Shown: positions 1 through 9,454 of the stretch, in pieces
Layout of the letters: every line of letters begins with the position of its first letter
Position numbering within the stretch: position 1 is the first letter of the stretch
DNA from: Plectonema cf. radiosum LEGE 06105
Lineage (GTDB): Bacteria > Cyanobacteriota > Cyanobacteriia > Cyanobacteriales > Nostocaceae
DNA length: 64,000 nt
NCBI RefSeq assembly: GCF_015207665.1
Contig: NZ_JADEWL010000010.1
Span: 1 to 64,000, forward strand
Direction: 5' to 3'
The notes under the pieces: generated by a model
Database searches by the model: none
Told to the model about the DNA's origin: nothing
What the model saw: only the letters and a program-made list of their open reading frames with translations
Position numbers and translations under genes: made by a program

Positions 1-9
1 CCTTGTCTT

Positions 10-2346
10 CTATTCCCTCAACTCATCCAATGGCAAATATTCGCGTAATGCTTCTAATTCTGCGGCTTTGACTATGGGAATTGAGAATACTGGCTGATTT
101 TGGCAGGAAAATAGTTCTTCTAGTTTATTTAAAGCTGATAATCTACCGCACAATAACAATTGATCGCGGTTTTGCAGCCGGGTTTTACTTTCGGGATAGC
201 GAAGAAATTTTCCTTCCCTTCTGATTGCTTGTATTTCTACAGCGTATTGTCGGCGAATGTCTAAATCGGCAAGGGTTTTACCTAATACGGGGGATTCCGA
301 ATCGAGTTTTACCCACTGACAAGCGCTGTTTTCTCCGGGTACGGTGGCTTTTCCTGATGCGAATTCTTCTAATGCGGCTATTTCTTCGGATGAACCAACT
401 ACTAAAAGCCTGTCTCCTTCTTCTAAAATAGTTTTAGCGTCGGGATAATCGATTTCTTCTCCTATGGTGCGTTGAATTGCCATTAAACTTACGCCGGTTA
501 AATAGCGCATATCGGCTTGTTCTAAGGTCATTCCGACTAAGGGGGAGTTTGTTGGTAAAGTATACCAGCGTTTGTTTAAATCGGCTGTAGCACGTCGTAA
601 AGCACGGGCTGCTTCGGAGGCTGATTGTTCGGGACGAAAATCTAGATAGTGACGTTGACGGATTTCTTGAATCTCTTGCTGTACCAATATTGCTGAAAGA
701 CCAATATCTGTTAACAGAAAGGAAACCATTTCTAAACTAGCTTCAAATTCCGGCTGTACAACTTCTCGCGCTCCTAATTGATAAAGTGCTTCAATATTTT
801 TGTTATTAGTGGCACGGACGACTATATTTAATTCTGGGAATAATTCTAAACCCCGTCGTAAAGTCAGACGAGTACTCATCGGATCGGGAAGTGCGATCGC
901 CATTGCTTTGGCTCGATTGATTCCTGCTGTTTCTAATACATGAAAACTTACGCAATTTCCGTATACATAAGGGATGGAGGCTTCCCGTAACTGTTGAATT
1001 ATCCTTTCGGATTGGTCTATAACTATTACGGGCAGTTGATGAGAAAGTAGCACTTTAACTAAGTTTTTACCGACCCTACCGTAACCGCAAACGATGATGT
1101 GGTCTTTAATTGGTAAATCATCGGCAACTTCGAGGGGTTTTCCTTCACCGTTGAGATAGGGTTGTAACCAAGGCATTGTTTCTGCCCAGTCAAATAAAAT
1201 TGGCAGTAAACGCAGTACGAAGGGCGTTAAAACTAATGTTACTGCCGTTGTACCTAATATAAGTAAATATACTCGGCGAGATACTAGCCCTAATTGTTGA
1301 CCTTCACTAGCAAGTACAAAGGAGAATTCACCAATTTGAGCTAGTCCCAAACCACAAATTAAAGCCGTTTTTAGGGGATAGCGGAATATTTTGACTAAAG
1401 GAGTAATAATTAAAAATTTACCGATAAATACCAGGGTTACCAATCCCAAAATTAATTCCAGATTTTTCCATAAAAATATCGGATCAATCAACATCCCCAC
1501 CGCAGCAAAGAATAAACTAGCGAAAATATCCCGCACAGGTTCAACATAAGTTAAAGTTTGGTCGGCATATTCCACTTCGGAAATCATCAAACCGGCGACA
1601 AAAGCCCCCATTTCAATGGAAAGTCCCAACTGTTCCGTTAACAGTGCAATTCCCAAACACAACGCCACCACACCCAATAAAAATAACTCTCGGCTTTCTG
1701 TCTGAGCCAGCAATCGCAATAAAGGGGGAATCAACCAAATTCCTGTAGCCACAGCACCCGCAGCGAATAAACCAATCTTTAACAGCGCCATTAATACCGC
1801 AATCGCAAGGGTTTCCGCTGGTTGATCGAGAGCGGGTAATACCGCTAACATCAATCCCAATGCTAAATCCTGCACCACTAGGATTCCCAACATCACCTGT
1901 CCGTGGGGAGTTTCCGTTTCATTGCGTTCCATCAAGCACTTTAGCACCACCGCAGTGGAAGACAAAGATAAAATTGCTCCCAAAAACACACCTTGAACCG
2001 GGGAATCTACCCAACCTACCCCCACAGATACCAGAGTCGTGATTGCGATCGTTAAAATAATTTGTAACCCACCACCACCCAAACTAATTTTCTTAACCTT
2101 ATTGAGTTCTGCAAAGGAAAATTCCACTCCTAGGGCAAACAGTAAGAAAGCTACACCAAACTGTGCTAAAGTTTCAACTTGGATAAACTCCTTAATTAAT
2201 CCAAATCCAGCGGGACCTATAAGCATCCCACCCACGAGATACCCTAATAACACAGGTAAACCCAAAAGTGAAGCAAACAGTCCCCCACCCGCAGCAACAG
2301 CGAGAACCGAAACCAAATCAACGATTAATCTAAAATCTTCTTGCAC
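10..2346 (-). CDS. CPA2-type cation:proton antiporter with RCK domains (KefB/KefC-like)
   Basis: Inner-membrane monovalent cation/proton exchanger of the CPA2 family. About the first 395 residues are a run of hydrophobic helices of the Na/H-exchanger fold. They are followed by a TrkA-N/RCK Rossmann domain (HIIVCGYGRVGKNL, a nucleotide-binding GxGxxG) and two TrkA-C-like domains near the C-terminus, each ending in a conserved 'GDRLLVVG' or 'RDQLLLCG' type strand. The architecture implies K+ or Na+ exchange gated by nucleotide or ligand binding in the cytosol. I chose the GTG at 2346; a TTG at 2367 would add seven residues. The gene is monocistronic, and short tandem repeats lie upstream. Substrate specificity cannot be read from the sequence. 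Confidence 0.9.
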   Translation of the reverse strand: MQEDFRLIVDLVSVLAVAAGGGLFASLLGLPVLLGYLVGGMLIGPAGFGLIKEFIQVETLAQFGVAFLLFALGVEFSFAELNKVKKISLGGGGLQIILTIAITTLVSVGVGWVDSPVQGVFLGAILSLSSTAVVLKCLMERNETETPHGQVMLGILVVQDLALGLMLAVLPALDQPAETLAIAVLMALLKIGLFAAGAVATGIWLIPPLLRLLAQTESRELFLLGVVALCLGIALLTEQLGLSIEMGAFVAGLMISEVEYADQTLTYVEPVRDIFASLFFAAVGMLIDPIFLWKNLELILGLVTLVFIGKFLIITPLVKIFRYPLKTALICGLGLAQIGEFSFVLASEGQQLGLVSRRVYLLILGTTAVTLVLTPFVLRLLPILFDWAETMPWLQPYLNGEGKPLEVADDLPIKDHIIVCGYGRVGKNLVKVLLSHQLPVIVIDQSERIIQQLREASIPYVYGNCVSFHVLETAGINRAKAMAIALPDPMSTRLTLRRGLELFPELNIVVRATNNKNIEALYQLGAREVVQPEFEASLEMVSFLLTDIGLSAILVQQEIQEIRQRHYLDFRPEQSASEAARALRRATADLNKRWYTLPTNSPLVGMTLEQADMRYLTGVSLMAIQRTIGEEIDYPDAKTILEEGDRLLVVGSSEEIAALEEFASGKATVPGENSACQWVKLDSESPVLGKTLADLDIRRQYAVEIQAIRREGKFLRYPESKTRLQNRDQLLLCGRLSALNKLEELFSCQNQPVFSIPIVKAAELEALREYLPLDELRE

Positions 2347-2399
2347 AAGTTTATAAAAAAATATCAATAACTCTTTTTACCAGCATACAAAGTTTTGTG

Positions 2400-2520
2400 A
2401 AGACTCGCTTAGGAATCAACAGTTAGGAGGAAGGGAGTTAGGAGGAAGGGAGTTAAGAATTAGGAGGAAGGGAATTAGGAGTTTTTGACCTTTGACCTAT
2501 AACCTTAAACCTTTGACCTG
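2400..2520. repeat. Short tandemly repeated sequence tract (STRR type)
   Basis: Intergenic tract made of iterations of 'gttaggaggaaggga', followed by degenerate 'gacctttgacctataacct' units. Such short low-complexity tandem repeats are common between genes of heterocystous cyanobacteria. No coding signal is seen. Confidence 0.7.
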
Positions 2521-3921
2521 TTAAAAAACCATTTCTTTCAAAGCCGTTTCTAAATCTTGAGTTAATTGAGCTACAGATTGCTTTGCACCTTGACGGTTTT
2601 GTCGGTAAACAGTAGCGCGATCGCTAATGTCAATTGGTTGTCCGACGGTAATTGTTGATTTACGGAATCCTAAGCGAGGACGACGAGGATTAATATTTCC
2701 TTTAATTCTGGCAATGGCATCAAATAAAATTAAGGTTGTTTCGGCGAATCTTTCAAAACAAGGTTTTTCTTGAATATAAGTACCTTTCATGACAACAAAA
2801 CTTTCTACTAAACGCATATGCAGCATCCGTAAATCGGCTTCTGCTGCAATCCAATCTGCTAACCCTTTTTTGACAGGAGATAAATGTTTAAATTTATCTG
2901 GTTCTTCGCGATAAATATAATTCCAACCTGCTTCTTCTAAACGTCTACACCGCTCAATAATATTTCCCGTTTTCTTAATTCCAAAATAGTCTTCTCCTAC
3001 TTGTAAAGATACATCTAATAATTTTTTTAATCTAAGAGTAATATTTTCTTCTCTACTATCACAATCTTCAGATAAATCTGGTAAATGACGATGATAAAAA
3101 CAACGATAAAAATCTTCCATTTCTGAGAGTAAATACTCTCCCAATCGCAACAAACGTTCTGAATATAATTTTTCTGGTTGTTCTGTAGTGGCAATTCCTA
3201 CTGTTTGTTTTGATAACCCACAATCTGCTTCTAATTTACTTAACAACCAATCTAGTTTTGACCATTGAGGATTAATGTAGTGATATTGAATATTAATCGG
3301 AACAACGATTACTCTTTCAATCCGGTTAGCTTTTGCTAAATCCTCTGCACACCAAAACGCTAATTGAGCAACACCAGGTTCGAGAGGACTAATAATTTCA
3401 CTATGACCATTTGTTGCACCTTCAGGAGCAACTACTAAAGGGAATTTACCATTAATTAATAATTCTCTAGTTTTTTTAATTGCTTGTAAGTCTAGAGTTT
3501 TACCTCGATGTACGGGAATTCCTCCTAACTGAGCAAACAACCAACCGAGCCAATCACCAGCCCAGATTGTCATACCTCTGTCATACATAAAATGATTGTG
3601 AATTGGAAGTTTTAAATTAATCTTTTGTTGACGAGCAATCTGAGGTATTCCGCGAGAAAATAAATACAAACCACTCAGAGGGTCGTCTACTTCACAATGA
3701 CGAAAGGCTAAAATTAAACGAATTTTTCCTAACTGGAATTGATGGTAAAGATTAACTAAAATTTCTCCATTCAATATTTCAATTTTGGTAATTCCTGATG
3801 GTAGCCAAGGTCGCAACCTAAAACGTTGTAAAATTGGCAACGACCAATGAATAAGTCTAAGAATCAAGGGGTTAAAAGTTGGGGGAATAAAATCTAATTT
3901 TGGTTGAGCGCTAGGAACCAT
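2521..3921 (-). CDS. 1-acyl-sn-glycerol-3-phosphate acyltransferase-like protein (PlsC family)
   Basis: Predicted membrane-associated glycerolipid acyltransferase, 466 aa, about twice the usual PlsC length. The acyltransferase box H-x4-D is visible as HCEVDD in 'FRHCEVDDPLSG', and the second block as 'VVAPEGATNG', which corresponds to the usual PEGTR-like motif. The roughly 200 residues after the PlsC core are a helical extension seen in cyanobacterial homologues. Expected role: transfer of an acyl chain to lysophosphatidic acid or a related lysolipid. It ends about 175 bp from the antiporter gene and begins 8 bp beyond the Obg stop in the same direction, so it may be co-transcribed with obg. 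The exact acyl acceptor is not determined by sequence. Confidence 0.85.
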   Translation of the reverse strand: MVPSAQPKLDFIPPTFNPLILRLIHWSLPILQRFRLRPWLPSGITKIEILNGEILVNLYHQFQLGKIRLILAFRHCEVDDPLSGLYLFSRGIPQIARQQKINLKLPIHNHFMYDRGMTIWAGDWLGWLFAQLGGIPVHRGKTLDLQAIKKTRELLINGKFPLVVAPEGATNGHSEIISPLEPGVAQLAFWCAEDLAKANRIERVIVVPINIQYHYINPQWSKLDWLLSKLEADCGLSKQTVGIATTEQPEKLYSERLLRLGEYLLSEMEDFYRCFYHRHLPDLSEDCDSREENITLRLKKLLDVSLQVGEDYFGIKKTGNIIERCRRLEEAGWNYIYREEPDKFKHLSPVKKGLADWIAAEADLRMLHMRLVESFVVMKGTYIQEKPCFERFAETTLILFDAIARIKGNINPRRPRLGFRKSTITVGQPIDISDRATVYRQNRQGAKQSVAQLTQDLETALKEMVF

Positions 3922-3929
3922 ATCATGCT

Positions 3930-4985
3930 TTAAAATTCAAATGATGAACTAGAAACTGGTATTTCAATCTCTTCAACTTCATCAACAACCAAAGTATCAA
4001 GAGTATCCCAAATTTGCTGCAACATCGACTGTAAACCTTCACCAGTTACTGCCGAAATTAGAAAAACCGGAGCGTAGGAAAGATGATTTAATTGGGTTGC
4101 TAATGCTTCTAAATCAACACTTTCTTTATCTACAGCATCAATTTTATTCAAGGCGATAATTTGGGTTTTTTCTCGCAATTTCCGTCCATATGATTGTAAT
4201 TCCTGCACTATCGTCTTGTACTCGCCAATTACATCTTCACTAGTTGCATCAATTACGTGTAGTAATAAACGGGTACGTTCAATGTGACGCAAGAAATCAT
4301 GTCCTAATCCCGCGCCTTGGGAAGCACCTTCAATTAATCCCGGAATATCCGCAAAAACCGTACCATCTCCGGTAGGTTTCCTTACAACACCTAAATTAGG
4401 GATTAAAGTAGTAAAAGGATAATCGGCAATTTTGGGACGTGCTGCCGATAAAGCCGAAATTAAAGTAGATTTTCCGGCATTTGGTAATCCAATAATTCCG
4501 ACTTCTGCTAACAGTTTCAACTCTAAACGTAACGCTTTAATTTCTCCATCCAATCCGGGTAAAGCGTATTCGGGTGCGCGGTTGCGGTTGCTCAAAAAAC
4601 ACTTATTTCCTAATCCACCTTTACCGCCTTGAGCAACTAATAAAGTTTGTCCGGGTTTTGTTAAATCACCAATTAATTCGTCAGTTTCCCCATTATAAAC
4701 AGCAGTACCACAGGGAACTTCAATTAATAAATCATCTCCAGATGCGCCGGTACAATTTTTCGGACCGCCGCGAGAACCGTTTTGCGCTACGAAACGACGT
4801 TTGTATCTAAAGTCCAACAAGGTTTGTAGATTTTCAGAAGCAGCTAAAATTACCGAACCACCGCGTCCGCCATTTCCTCCCGAAGGACCGCCAGCAGGTA
4901 CGTACTTTTCCCTACGAAAAGCTACCATACCATCACCGCCTTTACCTGCTTCTACTTCAATTTTTGCTTGATCGATAAATTGCAT
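3930..4985 (-). CDS. obg: GTPase Obg (CgtA), ribosome assembly GTPase
   Basis: Obg family GTPase, 351 aa, involved in large-subunit ribosome maturation and stress control. The glycine-rich Obg fold is at residues 1-158 ('[20 protein letters not shown]'). The G domain follows, with G1 [10 protein letters not shown]3 DIPGLIEGA and G4 NKID. A short acidic C-terminal tail follows the G domain. I place the start at the ATG at 4985, because the family always begins near [11 protein letters not shown]. The in-frame extension to 5057 is translated from 'ggtaattggtaatggg' repeats and is probably non-coding. The gene is upstream of, and may be co-transcribed with, the PlsC-like gene. Confidence 0.97.
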   Translation of the reverse strand: MQFIDQAKIEVEAGKGGDGMVAFRREKYVPAGGPSGGNGGRGGSVILAASENLQTLLDFRYKRRFVAQNGSRGGPKNCTGASGDDLLIEVPCGTAVYNGETDELIGDLTKPGQTLLVAQGGKGGLGNKCFLSNRNRAPEYALPGLDGEIKALRLELKLLAEVGIIGLPNAGKSTLISALSAARPKIADYPFTTLIPNLGVVRKPTGDGTVFADIPGLIEGASQGAGLGHDFLRHIERTRLLLHVIDATSEDVIGEYKTIVQELQSYGRKLREKTQIIALNKIDAVDKESVDLEALATQLNHLSYAPVFLISAVTGEGLQSMLQQIWDTLDTLVVDEVEEIEIPVSSSSFEF

Positions 4986-5060
4986 AATTATAAAAAATGG
5001 GAATGGGTAATTGGTAATGGGTAATTGGTAATGGGGTTCGGGGGCAATTCCCAGCAATTA
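4986..5060. repeat. Short tandem repeat 'gggtaattggtaat'
   Basis: Iterations of 'aatgggtaattggt' directly upstream of obg. The same unit in the opposite sense recurs at about 5315-5365. These are dispersed STRR-type repeats. Confidence 0.7.
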
Positions 5061-5130
5061 ATTACCACTCAATATCCCAAATCAAGTAAACTATATTATC
5101 ACTATTCCGAAGTGAAGTCATCATAATTAA

Positions 5131-5249
5131 ATCATAACTTACGCACTCGTTAGGCATTTCTAATGGTTTGAGATGAACTTCACCTTACGGGTGAATGCTT
5201 CCGTTCGGTCGTAATGACATAAATAGGTTATCCGTGCGTAAGTCGTGAT
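5131..5249. mobile_element. MITE-like inverted-repeat element, about 119 bp
   Basis: The ends are imperfect inverted repeats: ATCATAACTTACGCAC at 5131-5146 against GTGCGTAAGTCGTGAT at 5234-5249. The interior carries no plausible ORF. The size and terminal inverted repeats suggest a non-autonomous transposable element remnant between obg and the TerB gene. No obvious target-site duplication was established. Confidence 0.5.
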
Positions 5250-5368
5250 TAGAAGTATTTTTCCTTCTATCTGTAGGATAGTTGTCTTTTCACTTTAATA
5301 CTCAAAATTTCAACCCCCAATCACCCATCCCCAATTACCCATTACCAATTACCCATTACCCTTTCAAA

Positions 5369-6058
5369 CTAAATATATTCCGAAATATCCTCATTACAAT
5401 CATCCGCTAAATAGGACAAAGCACGGAAGCGTAAGCCTACGAGTTGTTCGTACAGGGGATTTATTTTGCACAAGGGAGGAATATGTACGATTTTGCGTCC
5501 AAACAGTTTGACATCTCGTTCAAAAGGACATTGACTAGGAATCATTTTGCATAAAAAGCGAGCCACTGTGGGGTCTTGAACGTCCAATCCATCAAGCCAA
5601 TCTCGTAAGGGGTTTAAAGCTTCAATTGGCGGCTTTCCAGGAGGTGTGAGAGGTGAAGCAACGCTTGACGCAGCTTCTGCTGGTTGGGGATTTTCTAAAG
5701 TGTGGCGCAGAGATTCCAGCAGGTTTGTCGGCTCTCCCAAAGCTTCACAGAGTTTCTGCAATACTTCGTCTTCGCTCGGAGAATAGATTCCATCGGCAAT
5801 AGCTACCATTACCGCAGTTCGCAAAAAGTTTTCTGCAATCGGGGTATTTTTACCCAAAATAGCAGCTAATTCGGACGGTGCAATCGCTTCAAATGATTCT
5901 ACATTTACCCCAGGACTAAGTTTTTCTTGGGCGATCGCACTTATCAATTGCTTTTCTTGTTCGTCAAAATTTCCATCAGCCCAAGCAATAGTCAGCAGCC
6001 CACGCAGCCAAGCGGATATTTGCTCGCTGCTGTAGGGAGATTGAATAGCACTGGTCAT
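5369..6058 (-). CDS. TerB-like / Mo-dependent nitrogenase C-terminal domain protein
   Basis: A 229-aa cytosolic protein with two modules. Residues about 10-125 form an all-helical TerB-like domain with two acidic motifs, 'AWADGNFDEQEKQ' and 'AIADGIYSPSEDEV', typical of TerB tandem helices that may bind metal. Residues about 150-229 match the Mo-dependent nitrogenase C-terminal family found in N2-fixing cyanobacteria ('LCKMIPSQCPFERDVK', 'HIPPLCKINPLYEQL'), with conserved cysteines C-x6-C and a later Cys pair. The function is not known; the domain links it loosely to nitrogen-fixing strains. It is monocistronic, with a 300-bp AT-rich upstream region. Confidence 0.8.
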   Translation of the reverse strand: MTSAIQSPYSSEQISAWLRGLLTIAWADGNFDEQEKQLISAIAQEKLSPGVNVESFEAIAPSELAAILGKNTPIAENFLRTAVMVAIADGIYSPSEDEVLQKLCEALGEPTNLLESLRHTLENPQPAEAASSVASPLTPPGKPPIEALNPLRDWLDGLDVQDPTVARFLCKMIPSQCPFERDVKLFGRKIVHIPPLCKINPLYEQLVGLRFRALSYLADDCNEDISEYI

Positions 6059-6363
6059 AATTCACGTCTCTAACTTTCCCAAATACATATTAACTCGCTG
6101 TCTAACTATGTTTCTGATAGCTTATTGCCAATTAATATAAAAAATTTTTTCTGCTTGATATATACAATCAATCAACTTTCAATTCGTAGCATTAGCCTCA
6201 AAACTCTTATTTCTCATATTTTTCACAATAAACTTGCTTTCTAATCGTTAATTGATAATTTCTATTGATGTAAATTTATATTCATGATATTGTTGATAAT
6301 TGTTTTTATTTATGTTTATGATATTTATAGAAAAAGTTCGCTGTTTGTGTCAACAGGTGCATT
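6059..6363. other. AT-rich intergenic region
   Basis: AT-rich spacer between divergently oriented units (TerB gene on the minus strand, methyltransferase pseudogene on the plus strand). No convincing ORF, hairpin or operator was seen. Confidence 0.5.
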
Positions 6364-6812
6364 GTGAAAACCCAATTCAACCTCGGTACTATTCAAGAAA
6401 CGCTATTAATTACCCTTTTGGCAAGAGCTAGAGAGCTTGAACAAGTCGAACCGACCCGCCCTATATTTTCATCCCAGAAGGTGTGTTGATGTATCTCAGC
6501 GAACAGCAAGTTAAGCATCTGTTTGATAAGCTTATTGAGAATTTTTTGAATCACGATTTGCCTTTGATTCTATCTCGCCGCTGATGCTGAAGAATCAACA
6601 GTATCCTGATTTGATAATTTTTGATTGGAGCATTTCTGATATTCGCGAGATTCAGAATTGTAACCCTGCTTATGTGGTGATGGAAGTTGTTACCGGAAGC
6701 AAATCTTGAAGCTAAATTTCTGCGACGTTTTTCATTAATAAATCGTTTGCTCTTCAAGTATATTCCCTTGCTCAGAAACACCTATCGTTTGGCATTATTT
6801 CAACTAAGTTGA
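6364..6812 (+). pseudogene. Decayed class I SAM-dependent (leucine carboxyl-type) methyltransferase
   Basis: Reading across frames recovers successive blocks of one protein family. GTG 6364 starts KTQFNLGTIQETLLITLLARA. Then, in shifted frames, come 'FIPEGVLMYLSEQQVKHLF', 'FDSISPLMLKNQQYPDL', 'FDWSISDIREIQN' and 'FLRRFSLINRLLFKYIPLL' through to NTYRLALFQLS and a stop at 6812. These are the N-terminus and the C-terminal third of cyanobacterial PF04072-type methyltransferases. The central SAM-binding region (about 100 residues) is deleted, and at least two frameshifts separate the remaining pieces. It cannot encode a working enzyme. Confidence 0.75.
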
Positions 6813-6847
6813 ATCACAATTACTAACTTCTTAAAAAGGAATAAATA

Positions 6848-7948
6848 ATGTTTCATTTTGGCATCGAACATGAGGTTGCTTTCCTTGACAATGCTGGAAA
6901 TTTTGCTGATTTTTCGCGGGTAAAGTTCGCTGATTTTAACCAAATAGTTGAAAAATTACCTGTTTACAAAGAAGATTACCCAGAATTACGAATTGGTGAC
7001 GCTGGGATTAAAGAAAAGCGTTGGTATATAGAAGGTTTTGAACGCTTTACTGATTCCGAAACAGTTATCGAATGCGTACCCAAAGGCATCGAAATTAGAA
7101 CGACTATAAATCCCGATATTCATAGTGCGATCGCTGAATTATCCGAAAGTTTTCGCTTACTAAAAGAAACAGCAGCAGAATATGGGTTTTTACCAGTATT
7201 AATTAGTTTTAATCCTCACCACGATACATTTGTACCCGATCCACCTTTAAACGAGTATGAAAGAATACGCAGACAGGCTTCTCCGGAGAAACAAACTGCG
7301 AATATTCCCATGCTTACTTATGGTCCGGATTTGAATATTTCTATGGTAGGGTTAACTACTGAACGTATTATTGATATTGGTAAAAAACTGACTTTTTACA
7401 GTCCTTATATTATTCCTTTTAGCTACAGTTCTCCATTTTATCAAGGTAAACTCTGGGAAGGTTTTTCTGTGAGAACTTTTATGAGAACGGGGAAAAGACC
7501 TGCGACAATGGTATTTGTGGAAAAACAAGAAGAACTGATCAAAAGCGTTCCCTCTTTAACAAAAATTGCCCGCATTCCCGCAGAAGTCGGCAGAATTGAA
7601 TTTAAAGCTTTTGATAGCTGTAGTGATTTCTCTATCTATGCTGGATTATTAGCTTTATTAAAAGGTATTGTTTTGGACGAATCATTATCTGGTAGAGCAA
7701 TTGTTCCCGATGCTGAAATACATCAAATTTCTGCACAAGAAGGTTTCGACAACGATGAGATTTTTAATACAGCAAAACAGGTTTTACAAACTGTAGAAAC
7801 TGTATTGAAAGATGACTCTGATGTCCATTTACTCGCACCACTCAAAACTCTTTTAGAAAAGCGAAAAACTCCAGCCCACGAATTGATCCAAATATACAAA
7901 CATACTAATTCTATCGAAGCAACTTTGAAACAAACTTACCATAGTTAG
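6848..7948 (+). CDS. Glutamate-cysteine ligase family protein (GCS2-like carboxylate-amine ligase)
   Basis: A 366-aa soluble protein. The N-terminus MFHFGIEHEVAFLD carries the GxEHE-type acidic metal-binding start of the glutamate-cysteine ligase superfamily. Later blocks such as 'IEIRTTINPDI' and 'ARIPAEVGRIEFKAFD' supply further acidic and arginine residues expected around the ATP/Mg site. The family joins an amino group to the gamma- or alpha-carboxylate of glutamate-like substrates. An 'AAAAAGGAATAA' Shine-Dalgarno-like stretch precedes the ATG. It lies just 35 bp after a methyltransferase pseudogene. The substrate cannot be assigned; it may not be the main GshA. Confidence 0.75.
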   Translation: MFHFGIEHEVAFLDNAGNFADFSRVKFADFNQIVEKLPVYKEDYPELRIGDAGIKEKRWYIEGFERFTDSETVIECVPKGIEIRTTINPDIHSAIAELSESFRLLKETAAEYGFLPVLISFNPHHDTFVPDPPLNEYERIRRQASPEKQTANIPMLTYGPDLNISMVGLTTERIIDIGKKLTFYSPYIIPFSYSSPFYQGKLWEGFSVRTFMRTGKRPATMVFVEKQEELIKSVPSLTKIARIPAEVGRIEFKAFDSCSDFSIYAGLLALLKGIVLDESLSGRAIVPDAEIHQISAQEGFDNDEIFNTAKQVLQTVETVLKDDSDVHLLAPLKTLLEKRKTPAHELIQIYKHTNSIEATLKQTYHS

Positions 7949-8064
7949 CAATTATCTATTAACCGTTGCTAGATTAAGAAATGGTTAAAGGTCAAGGGAT
8001 AAAGGCAAAGAAAAACCATCTGGGGTTCTTACCTTTATCCTAAGACCTCTTTTGCAATTTAAAA

Positions 8065-8247
8065 TTAATTAAGCTTTATTTCTTCTTGTTTTCTTGCTTG
8101 AACTTCTTTCCAAATATCGTCCCAACGTTCACTAATTAAATCTTGGAGTTTAGCTAAGTACTCCTCAGATTGATAATTATCTTCTTCATCCTCCCATTTA
8201 CTTTCAGTAAATAGTAAGGTGGGTATATTCGATGTTACTTTAATCAT
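8065..8247 (-). CDS. Small acidic hypothetical protein, 60 aa
   Basis: A 60-residue ORF rich in Glu, Asp and Lys (MIKVTSNIPTLLFTESKWED, later 'SERWDDIWKEVQARKQEE'). A 'CTTGGAG' ribosome-binding-like sequence lies on the coding strand a dozen bases before the ATG, which supports it being real. There is no transmembrane segment and no recognised family. Its C-terminal half would form an amphipathic helix. The function is unknown. Confidence 0.5.
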   Translation of the reverse strand: MIKVTSNIPTLLFTESKWEDEEDNYQSEEYLAKLQDLISERWDDIWKEVQARKQEEIKLN

Positions 8248-8607
8248 GATAAACTTGACGACTCCAAGGACTATTGCAATTTTATAGCAACAACCAGACT
8301 AAGTTGTATGCTGCTTTACAAAAGATGATAGTAAACTACATTTAGATATACAACACTTCTCAGAAATTATAAGTAATTTCAAAACAATTTTTCAAAGAAT
8401 ATTGGTTAATTTTGTATTAAAAGTCAAGGAATGTAAATATATTTACGCGGAGAATTTTAATAATTAGTAGTTGTTGATACAAAATTCCATGATTTAGGTT
8501 TGTTGATTGTGACTCGTTAAATATTTTGTATTTGTAAAATAAGCACTAACTGAGTAAATAGTTATTACTTAGTATTTTCATAACAGCGGAATTATTGTTT
8601 AATTAAT
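8248..8607. other. AT-rich intergenic region
   Basis: A 360-bp AT-rich spacer between the 60-aa ORF and the 3' end of the thioredoxin-fold gene. No ORF, strong hairpin or repeat is evident. Confidence 0.5.
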
Positions 8608-9399
8608 CTATAAAGATAAAAAAGACAAAGGATTGCTCTTATTTTCCGCAAAACCCAGAATACCGCGATCGCGATGTTCGTAGATTAATTTACCTTGAGA
8701 ATCGAATAGAAAAGTTGCTCCCCGCTGTGTCAAATAAGAGGAATTTGGTACATAGGTATTCCAGTTGCTCAAAACTTCAGTCATATTTCGTAGACGTAGG
8801 GTTGCGAGTTCAAAAGGACGTTGAAAACCTGTTCCTCCAGCAGCTTGAAAAAACGAACCTTTGAGTGGTGGTAGAGGTGTACCGCTGATCACTTCCTCAT
8901 CAGCAATTAACTGAGGAGCTTGTCTGTCACCTTTATAACCCCGAAAAACTTCCCTTAAAGTTCCTGGGCTACCAATCCCAGCACACATTAACATTAAATT
9001 CAACCAAGCTTTTTGGGAAGTTGAAAGCAAGGGGAATTGTATAGATAAACCACGATAAAGTTTTAAATTAGCGTGAATTTCAGCTAAGGAATCCACAAAC
9101 AGCCATTCTTGAGGAAATCGGGTATAGTTACAAAATTTTATCCCAGAATTGCGATCGCCAATTCCTACCGCACGAATTGTGATTCCTTTAGCTTCTAGCT
9201 TTGCTTTTTCTTTTTGCAGCCACCAAGCATATTCTAGATTATCAAAATCACCCAACTGTGACCAAATAAGTACGAGTAAATGTGAAGCATTGGAGCAACC
9301 ATCTAAAACGGGTTTAATTTCTCCATCGCTAATTCGTAAGCGTTGAGTTTGACTCAAAATCGAGTAAACATTTCCAGAATTTGAACTTTCGGTATTCAT
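8608..9399 (-). CDS. Peroxiredoxin-like AhpC/TSA family protein
   Basis: A 263-aa thioredoxin-fold protein of the AhpC-TSA_2 type shared by cyanobacteria and plastids. The block 'LIWSQLGDFDNLEYAWWLQ' occupies the place where true peroxiredoxins have their active-site cysteines, but here it lacks Cys; the cysteines present lie elsewhere ('DGCSNAS', 'KFCNYTRF', 'LMCAGIG'). A classical CxxC or peroxidatic mechanism is therefore not supported. The C-terminus 'RGATFLFDSQGKLIYEHRDR' is the usual family strand and helix. Its first 25 codons and upstream region are duplicated at 9972-10071. Confidence 0.8.
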   Translation of the reverse strand: MNTESSNSGNVYSILSQTQRLRISDGEIKPVLDGCSNASHLLVLIWSQLGDFDNLEYAWWLQKEKAKLEAKGITIRAVGIGDRNSGIKFCNYTRFPQEWLFVDSLAEIHANLKLYRGLSIQFPLLSTSQKAWLNLMLMCAGIGSPGTLREVFRGYKGDRQAPQLIADEEVISGTPLPPLKGSFFQAAGGTGFQRPFELATLRLRNMTEVLSNWNTYVPNSSYLTQRGATFLFDSQGKLIYEHRDRGILGFAENKSNPLSFLSL

Positions 9400-9454
9400 A
9401 AGGTGTGAGTAACAGTTTTTAGATATTATTTTATGACTATAAATAATCTTCAGT

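Noticed and set aside
4986-5057. N-terminal extension of Obg
   Set aside because: The extra 24 codons are translated from 'ggtaattggtaat' repeats; the family starts at the ATG at 4985.
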